Below the pieces are notes generated by a model. That model ran no database searches, was not told the DNA's origin, and saw nothing but the letters and a program-made list of their open reading frames with translations. A stretch of 64,000 nt of DNA from Chitinophaga sp. S165 (lineage in GTDB: Bacteria; Bacteroidota; Bacteroidia; Chitinophagales; Chitinophagaceae): contig NZ_QGTG01000001.1 in the NCBI RefSeq assembly GCF_003182155.1, positions 664,390-728,389 on the forward strand, written 5' to 3'. Positions within the stretch are counted from its first letter, which is position 1. Each line of letters begins with the position of its first letter. Positions 1-8,313 of the stretch are shown here, piece after piece. The position numbers and the translations under genes are program-made.

Positions 1-1
1 T

Positions 2-211
2 ATCCTTGAGACGCTTGATGAAGTGGCGGCCGACTTTAACACCACTCCTGCGAGTGTTGCTATTGCATGGCTGGTACAGCGTCCCGGGATTACAGCTCCT
101 ATTGTAAGTGCGACTGATACAAAGCAGCTGGAGGATCTTGTAAAAGCTACTCAACTTGGTCTCGATGCCGGGGCGATAGAGAAGTTGAATATCGCGAGTG
201 ATTATCTGTAA
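2..211 (+). CDS. Aldo/keto reductase, C-terminal fragment (cut by left edge)
   Basis: This is the last ~69 codons of a gene that begins left of the window; the reading frame is open from base 2 to the stop at 209-211. The visible end has the VAIAWLVQRPGI segment followed by a short helix and TKQLEDL. That is the usual C-terminal pattern of the aldo/keto reductase superfamily, where this region forms the last strand and helices of the TIM barrel next to the NADPH site. Members reduce aldehydes and ketones in the cytoplasm. The catalytic Asp, Tyr, Lys and His lie in the missing part, so activity cannot be judged and the substrate is unknown. It ends just before the repeat-rich stretch starting at 218. 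Confidence 0.8.
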   Translation: MLETLDEVAADFNTTPASVAIAWLVQRPGITAPIVSATDTKQLEDLVKATQLGLDAGAIEKLNIASDYL

Positions 212-217
212 CAGTAC

Positions 218-315
218 GCGGATCTTAGGTGTTTTTTTCTGGTTGCGCGGATCTTAGGTGGTTTTAACGCTGACCTTCTTTGGCTTGGTGTTTTTTCTGG
301 TTGCGCGGATCTTAG
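218..315. repeat. Three direct copies of GCGGATCTTAG
   Basis: GCGGATCTTAG occurs at about 219, 247 and 305. The second and third copies share a longer upstream context (TTTTTTCTGGTTGC). After copies two and three the sequences GCTGACCTTCTT and GCGATGACCTTCTT are also related, so this is a decayed tandem duplication of the left end of the adjacent inverted repeat. Confidence 0.7.
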
Positions 316-975
316 CTGACGGTGATTCCAGCGATGACCTTCTTACTTCGGTTTCAGTATGGGCTTGTGGACTGTATCCCTTTTCGAGTCCTTACTATGT
401 AGCTTTTTCAAGCGTAGGGGCCGTTGGATCGCTATTTAACTCCCGTCAAGCGTATGAGCACTCTCAAAGGGATAAGGCCCACAAGCTCCATCTGAAACCT
501 CGTCGCGGCCAGTCTCCCAATAACGATAATAAACAGAAAAGGCCAGGACTTCACACTAATTCATAGGTTTGATTGCTATTACCGAGATTTCAATTGTTAA
601 AGATGAATCTGCGTTTAGCATCAATGCCAGTCTCGCATTTGGGTGTGTACCCCGATTGGGCTGATAGTCACTGTCGGGGTAACGTATGTAAAGTCAAGAA
701 TAATTACGTCAATGCAATAGTGGGAAGGCGAGGAACTTTATTGTCTTTTCAAAGTTATTGGGAGACCGTAACAACGAGGTTTCAGATGGAGATTGTGGGC
801 CTTATCCCTTTGAGAGTGCTCATACGCTTGACGGGAGTTAAATAGAGCGCTAAAGCCCCTACGCTTGAAAAAGTTTAATAGTAAGGACTCGAAGAGGGAT
901 ACAGCCCACAAGCCCATACTGAAACCGAAGCAAGAAGGTCAGCGCTAGAATCACCGTCAGCTTAAATTCGCGCAA
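301..975. repeat. Large nested inverted repeat
   Basis: Bases about 301-540 and 740-975 are imperfect reverse complements over roughly 235 bp each, separated by about 200 bp. Long identical stretches include the one containing CAAGCGTATGAGCACTCTCA on the left and its complement on the right. Each arm is itself partly palindromic: a GGTTTCAG...CTTGTGG...ATCCCTTT unit appears at 350-385 (+), 465-499 (-), 779-812 (+) and 890-926 (-). The 200-bp centre has a small ACCCCGA/TCGGGGT hairpin near 649-681. No transposase is nearby. It could be a non-autonomous mobile element or a decayed structured RNA or DNA element; I cannot assign a family. Confidence 0.75.
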
Positions 976-1020
976 TGCAACAATACACAAATCCAATGTA
1001 AGAATATCCACGTAAAATAC

Positions 1021-1971
1021 TCAGCCAATCCGCACTACAGTCTTTCCGATACCCTTTAATTTCCGGCTCACTTCAACAGCCGCCGCGACCTCCTCCATAC
1101 TGATCACCTCCCCGACCGGTACTTTTATAGCCCCGCTATCCACGGCATCCGCCAACGTATCCAACGAAGCCGGTGTTCCCTGCGTTTCGAAATTGCCCCC
1201 GGTAATGCTCCGTGCCCGCAAAGACTCTTTATCCGCCACAAAAGCGGTCGTCAGTGCAGCCCCTCCCACTTTCACAAGTGACGTCATTGTCTTGAAGACC
1301 GTTTGCGGACTGACAAGATCGATCAGACCTTCAACGCCTGAAGGATATTTTGATCTGATCTCTCTTTCTACAGAGAGTTTCTTGTAGTTAATCGTTTCTT
1401 TGGCACCAAGCTTCTTCATCCGCGCAGCGCCTTCCTCACTGCTAACAGTTGCTATGACGTATATTCCCTGCATATGCGCGAGCTGTACGATGAAGGAGCC
1501 TACTCCGCCGGTAGATCCGACAAGCAGCAACGTTTGTTCGTGCTTAAGTCCGAGGCGTTCCAGTAACTGAAGAGCAGTCATTCCTGCGGTAGGTATTGCT
1601 GCCGCCTCAAGCAGGGGAATGCTCTTTGGGGCCATGGAGATCGCAGCTTTCTCCGGTACGACAACATATTCCGCATAGGAGCCTTCACCAATAGGAGAAT
1701 GTATAAACTGTCCGTAGATATTATCACCTGGTTTGAAATGCGTAACACCTTCCCCGATAGCCTCAACGGTACCTGCTCCGTCCACTCCGAGGACCATAGG
1801 GAAATTATGTGGCATTTTCCCATCGAGAATGCCGTCTATTAACTTCCAGTCAAACGGATTCATACCTGCAGCGGTTACACGTACGAGGATAGTACCAGGT
1901 TTAACCTGCGGTGTGGGCAAATCCATCACCTGTGGAATGGCTTTAAACTGGGGAACGGCGACAGCCTTCAT
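1021..1971 (-). CDS. MDR-family NADP-dependent alcohol dehydrogenase / quinone oxidoreductase
   Basis: This is a cytoplasmic zinc-free medium-chain dehydrogenase/reductase. An N-terminal GroES-like domain (KPGTILVRVTAAGMNPFDWK) is followed by a Rossmann domain with the nucleotide-binding loop [18 protein letters not shown] and a substrate-domain return at the C terminus. No structural or catalytic zinc cysteines are seen, which fits the quinone-reductase/zeta-crystallin branch. I chose the start at 1971 because it opens with the typical MKAVAVPQF. An in-frame ATG at 2001 would overlap the upstream CLC stop by 8 bases and is possible. It lies directly downstream of the CLC gene on the same strand and may share its transcript, though a fluoride-related role would be speculative. 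Confidence 0.85.
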   Translation of the reverse strand: MKAVAVPQFKAIPQVMDLPTPQVKPGTILVRVTAAGMNPFDWKLIDGILDGKMPHNFPMVLGVDGAGTVEAIGEGVTHFKPGDNIYGQFIHSPIGEGSYAEYVVVPEKAAISMAPKSIPLLEAAAIPTAGMTALQLLERLGLKHEQTLLLVGSTGGVGSFIVQLAHMQGIYVIATVSSEEGAARMKKLGAKETINYKKLSVEREIRSKYPSGVEGLIDLVSPQTVFKTMTSLVKVGGAALTTAFVADKESLRARSITGGNFETQGTPASLDTLADAVDSGAIKVPVGEVISMEEVAAAVEVSRKLKGIGKTVVRIG

Positions 1972-1993
1972 AAATTCAGTTCGAGTTGTCTGG

Positions 1994-3280
1994 TTAATCA
2001 ATATGATGGTCCTTGCGTACTGCTATACGTTGTGCACTGTAAATACCAGCATGACCGCTGAAGTAGTAAGCAGTGAAACAAGCTACAGCAAAATATAGTA
2101 CATGCGACGTGCCAAAAAGCTCTACTCCCATTAAAGTACAGGCAATAGGCGTGTTTGTGGCACCTGCAAATAAGGCAATAAATCCGAGACCTGCAAACAA
2201 ATCGACGGGAGCCCCGAAAAGTACTGCAAGTGTATGCCCTAAAGCAGCTCCGATAAAGAAGAGCGGTGTGACCTCTCCTCCTTTGAAGCCCATACCCAGA
2301 GTGATGGCAGTGAACAACAATTTCCATAACCAGGCCCAGGACGAAAAACTCCCGTTACTAAAGGCTGAGACAATACTAACGCCGTCAGGATCCGGACTGG
2401 TCACACCCAAACCGATATAATCGCGGGTACCAAGTAAGTAACAACCTGCGATAATAATGACGCCACCTGCCACCGGGATGAGCCAGGCCGGGCGGATCCA
2501 TTTCTTTGCGCCTGCTTTTATATTATGCATGCAGATTGAAAAGAGATTGCTGACAAGCCCAAAGGCAATACCGGAGATCACTACTTTTGTTAGTAGTAGA
2601 AAATCAAAGTGGATAAAATGGAAGACGATGTTGCTTTTATCAAAAAGGATCTGGTAATGTGTATGATGAATGCCCCAGGCGGAGCAGACGATATCTGCAA
2701 ACACGGCTGCTATGAGACAGGGGACCAGTGCATCATACCGGATGAGGCCAATAGCCAGTACCTCTAGTGCAAATACTGCCCCGGTAAGAGGCGTGCCGAA
2801 AACGGCCCCGAACCCGGCTGCTATTCCGGCCATGAGGATAATACGTACATCTGCGGCCGAGAGGCGCATCCAGCGGGCCAGCATATTGGCCATACTACCT
2901 CCTATCTGTACTGCGGTCCCTTCCCTGCCGGCAGAGCCTCCGAACAGATGGGTAATGATGGTCGTTATCAATACCAGTGGCGCCATTCGTGCGGGTACGC
3001 CGCCTCCAGGCTGATGGATCTCTTCCATAATGAGGTTGTTCCCGGCTTCTGCATTACGACCTAGTTTCTTGTATAAGAAGTAGATGAATACCCCGGCTAA
3101 AGGCAAAAGATAAAGCAGCCAGTCATGCTGTTGACGAATGGCGGTCACTTCTTCCAGTAACCACAGAAATAAAGCTACGAGGGACCCTACGACGATGGAT
3201 ACAGGGATGATGATTACGGTCCAGCGGATCAGCTGATAAGCGATCAATAATTGTTCCACCGAATGTTTAATGTATTTCAT
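1994..3280 (-). CDS. CLC-type antiporter, probable fluoride/proton exporter (CLC-F)
   Basis: This is a polytopic membrane protein of 428 residues with the CLC fold and no C-terminal CBS domains. The second anion-pore motif is GREGT, which keeps the gating Glu of GREGP, and the later motif reads [18 protein letters not shown]. At the position of the chloride-coordinating GSGIP the sequence is GNNLI. Replacement of that Ser is, from memory of the CLC-F literature, the mark of fluoride-selective CLCs, which have Met or Asn there. The leader contains a sequence matching the fluoride riboswitch consensus, so both lines point to expelling fluoride in exchange for protons. An MDR oxidoreductase follows closely downstream. 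An ordinary chloride channel is the alternative, but the riboswitch argues against it. Confidence 0.85.
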   Translation of the reverse strand: MKYIKHSVEQLLIAYQLIRWTVIIIPVSIVVGSLVALFLWLLEEVTAIRQQHDWLLYLLPLAGVFIYFLYKKLGRNAEAGNNLIMEEIHQPGGGVPARMAPLVLITTIITHLFGGSAGREGTAVQIGGSMANMLARWMRLSAADVRIILMAGIAAGFGAVFGTPLTGAVFALEVLAIGLIRYDALVPCLIAAVFADIVCSAWGIHHTHYQILFDKSNIVFHFIHFDFLLLTKVVISGIAFGLVSNLFSICMHNIKAGAKKWIRPAWLIPVAGGVIIIAGCYLLGTRDYIGLGVTSPDPDGVSIVSAFSNGSFSSWAWLWKLLFTAITLGMGFKGGEVTPLFFIGAALGHTLAVLFGAPVDLFAGLGFIALFAGATNTPIACTLMGVELFGTSHVLYFAVACFTAYYFSGHAGIYSAQRIAVRKDHHID

Positions 3281-3336
3281 TAGCCTACAAATAATTACGA
3301 ACGATCAATCCTCTCCTTCCCGGAGAAGACGTTATT

Positions 3337-3410
3337 TGCAGGCGCCATCAGACTTGCCGTTGATTGTGAGGCGAAGACGGTTCTTGTGCAGGAAGACACC
3401 ATTTCCTGGT
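3337..3410 (-). ncRNA. Fluoride (crcB-type) riboswitch
   Basis: On the minus strand the leader of the CLC gene reads CAGGAAATGGTGTCTTCCTG, then an AACCG...CGGC stem, then CTGATGGCGCCTGC. This follows the fluoride aptamer layout: a GGnnATGG-G opening stem, an internal stem, and the conserved TGATGnCGCCTnC end that makes the pseudoknot (GGTGTC region with GGCGCC region). It ends about 55 bases before the CLC start. A CTCC/GGAG mini-hairpin near 3313-3327 could be part of the expression platform, but no terminator with a T run is visible, so control may act on translation. The assignment is from consensus by eye, not from a covariance search. Confidence 0.8.
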
Positions 3411-3416
3411 ATAACA

Positions 3417-3424
3417 CAAATATA
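3417..3424 (-). promoter_or_regulatory. Bacteroidota minus-7 box upstream of the fluoride riboswitch
   Basis: The minus strand reads TATATTTG, a perfect TAnnTTTG box, ending 7 bases before the aptamer. Transcription would then begin at the 5' edge of the riboswitch. No strong minus-33 TTTG is seen. Confidence 0.5.
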
Positions 3425-3559
3425 CCATTTGTAAGTGTAAAAAAGTGAAAATATAGTTAAAGACGTGTGATTTTTAGAATGTCTACAGTTTCTTTTGGCA
3501 AATTTGTATTAACTTAAATACAATTACCAGTAACGTAAAAAGAATTCAGCAAGTCAAAT

Positions 3560-4429
3560 ATGAGATTGTTCTTACTGCTTAGCCTGCAACTGTCGACAAC
3601 GTACTGTGCCTATGCTGCTGCAGACACAGCTATTGTAAGTATCAGCGGAGATACTACAAAATCTACAAATGTTGTGCCAACGACAGCATCGACAGAAAAG
3701 GAACAGACACCTGTTCCTGTATTTAATACAAACCTGAACTACGGGCGTCGTATTCCAAATTACACCGCCAGACTTAGTAGTATTATCGTTCCCACAGCAA
3801 TGCTTACCTATGGCGCCGTATCACTGACCGGCGGCAAATTACGTTCACTGGACCGCACTACCAGAAAGGAGATCATGGAAGATCACGGAACTTTCCGTAC
3901 TGATATTGACGACTATCTGAAATATGTACCTGCTGCTGCGGTGTACGCATTGAACATGGCGGGCATCAAGGGTAAACACAATTTCGCAGATCGTACCATT
4001 TTACTGGGGATGTCATCTGTTATCACCAGCGGGGTCACATTTGGTGTGAAGAGCGCTACTAACAGGCTTCGTCCTGATGGTTCCACTTACAACTCCTTCC
4101 CTTCCGGTCATACTTCCATCGCTTTTATGACCGCCCAATTCATGTGGGAGGAGTATAAAGATGTAAGTCCGTGGTATGGCGTAGCCGGTTATGCTGTAGC
4201 TACGACTACCGGTGTATTGCGTATTTACAATAACCGTCACTGGGTAAGTGATGTTATTGCAGGCGCCGGAGTTGGTATTCTGAGCACTAAAGCTGCGTAC
4301 TGGATGTATCCGAAGATACAGCGTCTCTTCGTTCATGATGCAGGTCCTTCTTCAACAAAAGTTTTACTGATGCCGAATTATAATGCACAGTGGAAGTCCG
4401 CAGGACTGTCACTGATGCTGTTGAAATAA
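3560..4429 (+). CDS. PAP2-family phosphatase (lipid phosphatase-like)
   Basis: This 289-residue protein has an N-terminal signal sequence (MRLFLLLSLQLSTTYCAYA) and then a PAP2 domain. The three acid-phosphatase signatures are visible: K-x6-RP as KSATNRLRP, PSGH within NSFPSGHTSIAF, and the last motif as RIYNNRHWVSD (R-x5-H-x3-D). The signal and the helices suggest an exported or membrane-anchored enzyme acting on phosphatidate, undecaprenyl pyrophosphate or a similar periplasmic phosphate ester. The substrate cannot be told from sequence. It is a single gene with its own terminator at 4451-4482. The 64-residue Ser/Thr-rich segment after the signal peptide is a variable linker. Confidence 0.9.
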   Translation: MRLFLLLSLQLSTTYCAYAAADTAIVSISGDTTKSTNVVPTTASTEKEQTPVPVFNTNLNYGRRIPNYTARLSSIIVPTAMLTYGAVSLTGGKLRSLDRTTRKEIMEDHGTFRTDIDDYLKYVPAAAVYALNMAGIKGKHNFADRTILLGMSSVITSGVTFGVKSATNRLRPDGSTYNSFPSGHTSIAFMTAQFMWEEYKDVSPWYGVAGYAVATTTGVLRIYNNRHWVSDVIAGAGVGILSTKAAYWMYPKIQRLFVHDAGPSSTKVLLMPNYNAQWKSAGLSLMLLK

Positions 4430-4450
4430 TTGGTCATAACAATATTTTCA

Positions 4451-4482
4451 GGCAGGGACCTTTACTGGTCCCTGCCTTTTTT
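4451..4482 (+). terminator. Rho-independent terminator after PAP2 gene
   Basis: A perfect 10-bp stem GGCAGGGACC / GGTCCCTGCC with a 6-base loop is followed by TTTTTT. It isolates the PAP2 gene from the caspase cassette that starts at 4598. Confidence 0.9.
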
Positions 4483-4597
4483 GTGCTGTCCCCTATCCGA
4501 TATGATGCCTGCACTTCCCTCTCTCCTTCTGAATATCAGCCCCAACTTGGTATTTTGTCTGGAATAGTTTAATTTGAAGATATAACACCCCAAATGC

Positions 4598-6553
4598 ATG
4601 TCAAGTATTTACGCTTTGTTGGTTGGTATCAACCAATATCATCCGGATACTGATATTAATCCCCTGAGTGGCTGTGAAAATGATGTAAAACGTTTTGAAG
4701 AATACCTCGGACAATTATTCCCGGAAGAAAAAAGGACAATAAAAACACTATCAGGGCATCAGGCCACCCGAGATGAAGTTATCGGACAGTTCAAAGAAGT
4801 ACTAATTGATGCCAGCATACAGCCGGGTGACATAGCTTTATTCTATTTCAGCGGACATGGCTCCTATGCACGCAGCAATCCCGCCTTTGACGAATTTGAT
4901 GTACTGGGACTGGATGAGACATTGGTCCTATATGATAGCCGCTGTGACGGCAACTACGACCTGGCCGATAAGGAACTAGCCTTATTATTGCATAAGATAC
5001 CCCAGGGAGCGGATATCGTTTGTATTATAGACTCGTGTCACTCAGGCTCCATTACCAGGGAATTTGAGCCTGAAAACGCCCAAAAACTACCAGTCCCCGG
5101 CAGCGCCAAACAAACTCCCTCCCGCGATGATGAAGAATACCGTGAACTATCCGCGTATCTGAGCCCAGACGAGGACTTAAGCTACGCAAAGATGGCGGCT
5201 GAAGGCCGGCTGTTAATTCCATCTACCCGGCATATTGTTCTGAGTGCCTGTGCCCGCGGCGAGGTAGCGTACGAAAGTACTACAGCTCCTACCGCCATAT
5301 TCACGAATGCACTGTTAACTGTTTTAAAGGAAGGGCAGCCCAGCTATGCCAGTTTGTTTGAATACGTCCAGGCACTGTTACAAAGACAATCCGAGCCACA
5401 AACGCCCCAGTTGAGGGTATATGAGGGGTATAATCCAGATAAGATCTTCCTGGGACAAGGAATACAGGAAGGTCAGCCTTTATACCAGGTACAACGCCGG
5501 AAAGGCAAATGGGCCATCAATGCGGGGGCCATACATGGATTAAAGAACGACAAAGCAAGTATGCAGGCTACCACTATCAATATCTACCGGGATAAGGCGG
5601 ATACTGTAAGGTGTACCCTGGCTACGGTCGGATTAGACACAAGTGAATTGTCGGGCGTCCAGCTTACTCCAGGATTGTATCCGGCAGGAATAAGCAATCT
5701 GCTCCCCATCATCGATGTCCTTGTGGAAGCGCCGGCAAATGAAGTATCGCAATGGATGCGGATAGCGGAAAAGGGTTCCCGTCAGGGGAAAATAAGATCC
5801 ATCACCGGTAAGGATATCGGGTATGACTATAAAGTAGCTTTTGAAGATGACGCTATTGTGCTGAAAGACCATAGCGGAAATCTTGTTCATGGGGCCAGGC
5901 CTGTTAACGAAGAGACGATCGGCTATATGTATGACTGCTGCAGGCAGATCGCCCAATGGAAGTTGCTTTTGCAGTTGCAGAACCAGGCAATGAAGGAGCA
6001 TGACTTTAAAATTGATTTCAGTGTGGACGTACAGGTCGATCCGGAAAAAGATGTGTGGCGATCTATCACTGACAGCGATACGCTTATCCTTGCTGATGGC
6101 CAGCAATTATTACGCAGCATCCGGCTAGAGAACAATTCGGATGTTGAATACTATGCAGCTGTATATTCACTCTACTCCAACTATGGTATTAAAAGAAGAA
6201 CAGAAGATGTTGATGCCAGCTTGCTGATTAAAGGCGTTCCTATACCTGCATTGGCAAAGCGGGCGCGATTATTTATTGCCGACTACCTGGTTGAAGATAC
6301 ACTGCGATTAAAGCTGATCATCAGCAAACAACCTTTTAAAGATTTCTTTATCAGAGAATACGAAGGGTTAGAGCAAGAGATCGTGAACCTGGAGCATAAC
6401 CCGGCAAACCGTGCTGCTTTAATGGGTATAGACGATGACACCATAGACCTGGATTGGTACGCTAAAACTATCACGATCCGTCTTGTCAGGTCTAAAGGAA
6501 AGATATTGCCACCGGAGTTATCTGCTGATCCCTCTACAGAGAAACTATTTTAA
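4598..6553 (+). CDS. Metacaspase-like caspase-family (C14) protease, cassette gene 1
   Basis: The N-terminal ~270 residues are a caspase-fold protease opening with YALLVGINQYHP. Both catalytic residues are present: His87 in FYFSGHGSY and Cys147 in IIDSCHSGS. So this is an active-looking cysteine protease, unlike the caspase-like folds in gene 5 of the cassette. Residues about 300-651 are a separate region rich in beta-strand-like segments with no family I can name; it may be a sensor or substrate-recognition part. There is no signal peptide or membrane segment, so it acts in the cytoplasm. It is the first of five genes on one strand, and the next begins 13 bases after its stop. Caspase proteases next to MoxR/vWA genes usually act as death effectors in conflict systems; that role is inference. 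Confidence 0.88.
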   Translation: MSSIYALLVGINQYHPDTDINPLSGCENDVKRFEEYLGQLFPEEKRTIKTLSGHQATRDEVIGQFKEVLIDASIQPGDIALFYFSGHGSYARSNPAFDEFDVLGLDETLVLYDSRCDGNYDLADKELALLLHKIPQGADIVCIIDSCHSGSITREFEPENAQKLPVPGSAKQTPSRDDEEYRELSAYLSPDEDLSYAKMAAEGRLLIPSTRHIVLSACARGEVAYESTTAPTAIFTNALLTVLKEGQPSYASLFEYVQALLQRQSEPQTPQLRVYEGYNPDKIFLGQGIQEGQPLYQVQRRKGKWAINAGAIHGLKNDKASMQATTINIYRDKADTVRCTLATVGLDTSELSGVQLTPGLYPAGISNLLPIIDVLVEAPANEVSQWMRIAEKGSRQGKIRSITGKDIGYDYKVAFEDDAIVLKDHSGNLVHGARPVNEETIGYMYDCCRQIAQWKLLLQLQNQAMKEHDFKIDFSVDVQVDPEKDVWRSITDSDTLILADGQQLLRSIRLENNSDVEYYAAVYSLYSNYGIKRRTEDVDASLLIKGVPIPALAKRARLFIADYLVEDTLRLKLIISKQPFKDFFIREYEGLEQEIVNLEHNPANRAALMGIDDDTIDLDWYAKTITIRLVRSKGKILPPELSADPSTEKLF

Positions 6554-6566
6554 GCTATTGTCCGAA

Positions 6567-8273
6567 ATGACTGATACCTGTCCATATTTCATTTTTGCTT
6601 TCGCAGATCCCATCGGGGACCTGAAGTTTATTGTCGACGAGGAAGAAAATATCGATCTGCTACTCCAATATGACCGTTCCAACAAGGTATTAGGCTTTCA
6701 CAGAATACCAAAAGCTACAGGCCCTTCAATTATCAGGAACTTTGAACAATACCGCCAGCACGAGCCATGCTTCTTTCATTTCAGTGGTCATGCCAGTCAC
6801 ATAGGGCTTCACCTGGACGACGGCAATACAAAAAGTGCATTGGCATTATCTTCCATTCTCACCAACAATAGCGCTATCAAGGTACTATTCCTGAATGCCT
6901 GCAGTTCTTCAAGGCTTGTCAAAGAGATACTTGACCAAACCGGTGTGGAAGCTATTATTGCTACACGGGCCGCCGTTTATGATGAGCTGGCGGCGAAGGT
7001 ATCCTTATCCTTTTATGAGCACTTTGTGGTGCAGAAAAAGTCCTTGCAGGAGGCTTATAATTATCTGTATGGAGACTATGAGCAAAGTTGTGTCGAGAAA
7101 AAAAGTAAGTCAAAGAAGCTGGTCGGTGAAATGGATGAGGAGTTGCAATCCCTTGATAAGACCGAAAAATTTGCATGGGGGTTATTTACAAAAAACACGG
7201 AAATATTGAACGCCAGTGTAGGCAATATACGAATGCGGTCGCAGGTGTCACTTACAGAAAATGAGGTGTTGATCGGAAAGCTTGAAAAAGACTTAGAGAA
7301 AGCGCAGCGGATGATGAAGCTTGCTGAGGAAGACCCGGAAATATTTGAAGAGCTTAAGATAAAGGTGGAGCATCTGAAGAAAATGCTTGACGAAGCCAGG
7401 TGCCTGAAGACCACGATCATACAGACCAACATAGCGAAGACGGCCGATGAGATCCTGAAGGAAGACCTGTCGGTATTTGAATCGGCCCTCAAGACACTCA
7501 ATTACAGAAAGCAGCGTGGCGTATTCAAGCTGCAGGGCAAGCCTATCGGCGGGTTGGTAATGACCGGAGACAGGGATAGTGTACTTGATCTGTTATACTA
7601 CCATCTGTTATTTGAGAATAAGGTTTACGAAAACAACCAGCTTACTTTTCCTTTCGATCCTGCATCATCGATCTATGATGAGTTCTGGACAGCATTGATA
7701 AAGTGGCTGCATCTGAATATCAATGCGGATAATTTAAAAGAGCAGGACAAGAAGGACATCTTAAAATATCTGATCAGGGACAAATTCTGTGGAGGCGTGG
7801 GTATAGCGCACCAGGATATCGTTTTCAAGATCATCTGCAGTAATAAAGACCTGACCCGGCTGGAATCGACGTTAGATGAGTTCTGGCGCTATTGGGATAT
7901 CTGCATCGCTGAATTAAATTTAAGCATCCAGATGCAAAACTGGCATCATAAGATACTATTCTTTCTCATCGATGAGATGGAGACTGTCAATGAAGAAAGG
8001 ATGAAGGACTTTGAAAAGACCGTGACCCAGCTTAAACAGAAAGGACGGTTTAATGATTGTTTGCAGGTATTATCGCCCGTAGACAAAATGACGGAAGAAG
8101 ACCTGACCAGATGGTTCGAAGCGCAGCCCCAGTTAGACCGATTAGGATTGAACGCCACATTGGCGAAGGAGATCTATCAGCAAAGCAATGGCACCATCAG
8201 GCAAATACTGAAAATACTTAAAAGTAAGGTAGAATTTGAAGTGCCTTTCATCTCACGGTTTCAGATCAGTTAG
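6567..8273 (+). CDS. CHAT-domain protease with STAND-like C-terminal domain, cassette gene 2
   Basis: I start at ATG 6567 (MTDTCPYF, 568 residues), since the longer frame would run back into the previous gene. Residues ~1-190 form a CHAT (caspase-HetF) domain with catalytic His75 in FHFSGHASH and Cys112 in FLNACSSS. Residues ~225-300 are charged and helical, likely coiled coil. Residues ~310-568 look like a degenerate STAND/P-loop ATPase: GKPIGGLVMTGDRDS sits where a Walker A loop would be but lacks GKS/T, and ILFFLIDEME resembles Walker B. This is compatible with the inactive-STAND modules known in MoxR-vWA conflict systems (recollection, by eye). It probably bridges sensing and proteolysis in the cytoplasm. 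Confidence 0.78.
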   Translation: MTDTCPYFIFAFADPIGDLKFIVDEEENIDLLLQYDRSNKVLGFHRIPKATGPSIIRNFEQYRQHEPCFFHFSGHASHIGLHLDDGNTKSALALSSILTNNSAIKVLFLNACSSSRLVKEILDQTGVEAIIATRAAVYDELAAKVSLSFYEHFVVQKKSLQEAYNYLYGDYEQSCVEKKSKSKKLVGEMDEELQSLDKTEKFAWGLFTKNTEILNASVGNIRMRSQVSLTENEVLIGKLEKDLEKAQRMMKLAEEDPEIFEELKIKVEHLKKMLDEARCLKTTIIQTNIAKTADEILKEDLSVFESALKTLNYRKQRGVFKLQGKPIGGLVMTGDRDSVLDLLYYHLLFENKVYENNQLTFPFDPASSIYDEFWTALIKWLHLNINADNLKEQDKKDILKYLIRDKFCGGVGIAHQDIVFKIICSNKDLTRLESTLDEFWRYWDICIAELNLSIQMQNWHHKILFFLIDEMETVNEERMKDFEKTVTQLKQKGRFNDCLQVLSPVDKMTEEDLTRWFEAQPQLDRLGLNATLAKEIYQQSNGTIRQILKILKSKVEFEVPFISRFQIS

Positions 8274-8313
8274 TAGATATTTTCCAATTCACTAAATATA
8301 AAATGCTATTGAT

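Larger units (their letters stand above)
212..1020. other. Gene-free stretch with repeats
   Basis: No convincing gene was found between the aldo/keto reductase end and the oxidoreductase stop at 1021. The open frames at 258-566 and 573-845 run across the arms of a large inverted repeat and have no recognisable protein features. The stretch holds a triplicated short motif (218-315) and a nested inverted repeat (301-975), annotated separately. Confidence 0.6.

Noticed and set aside
258..566. 102-residue open frame in the left arm of the inverted repeat
   Set aside because: It begins at GTG in repeated DNA, has no family motif, and its sequence is mirrored by the right arm, so it is likely chance.
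573..845. 90-residue open frame spanning the repeat centre
   Set aside because: It has no conserved motif, and its second half is the complement of the left arm.
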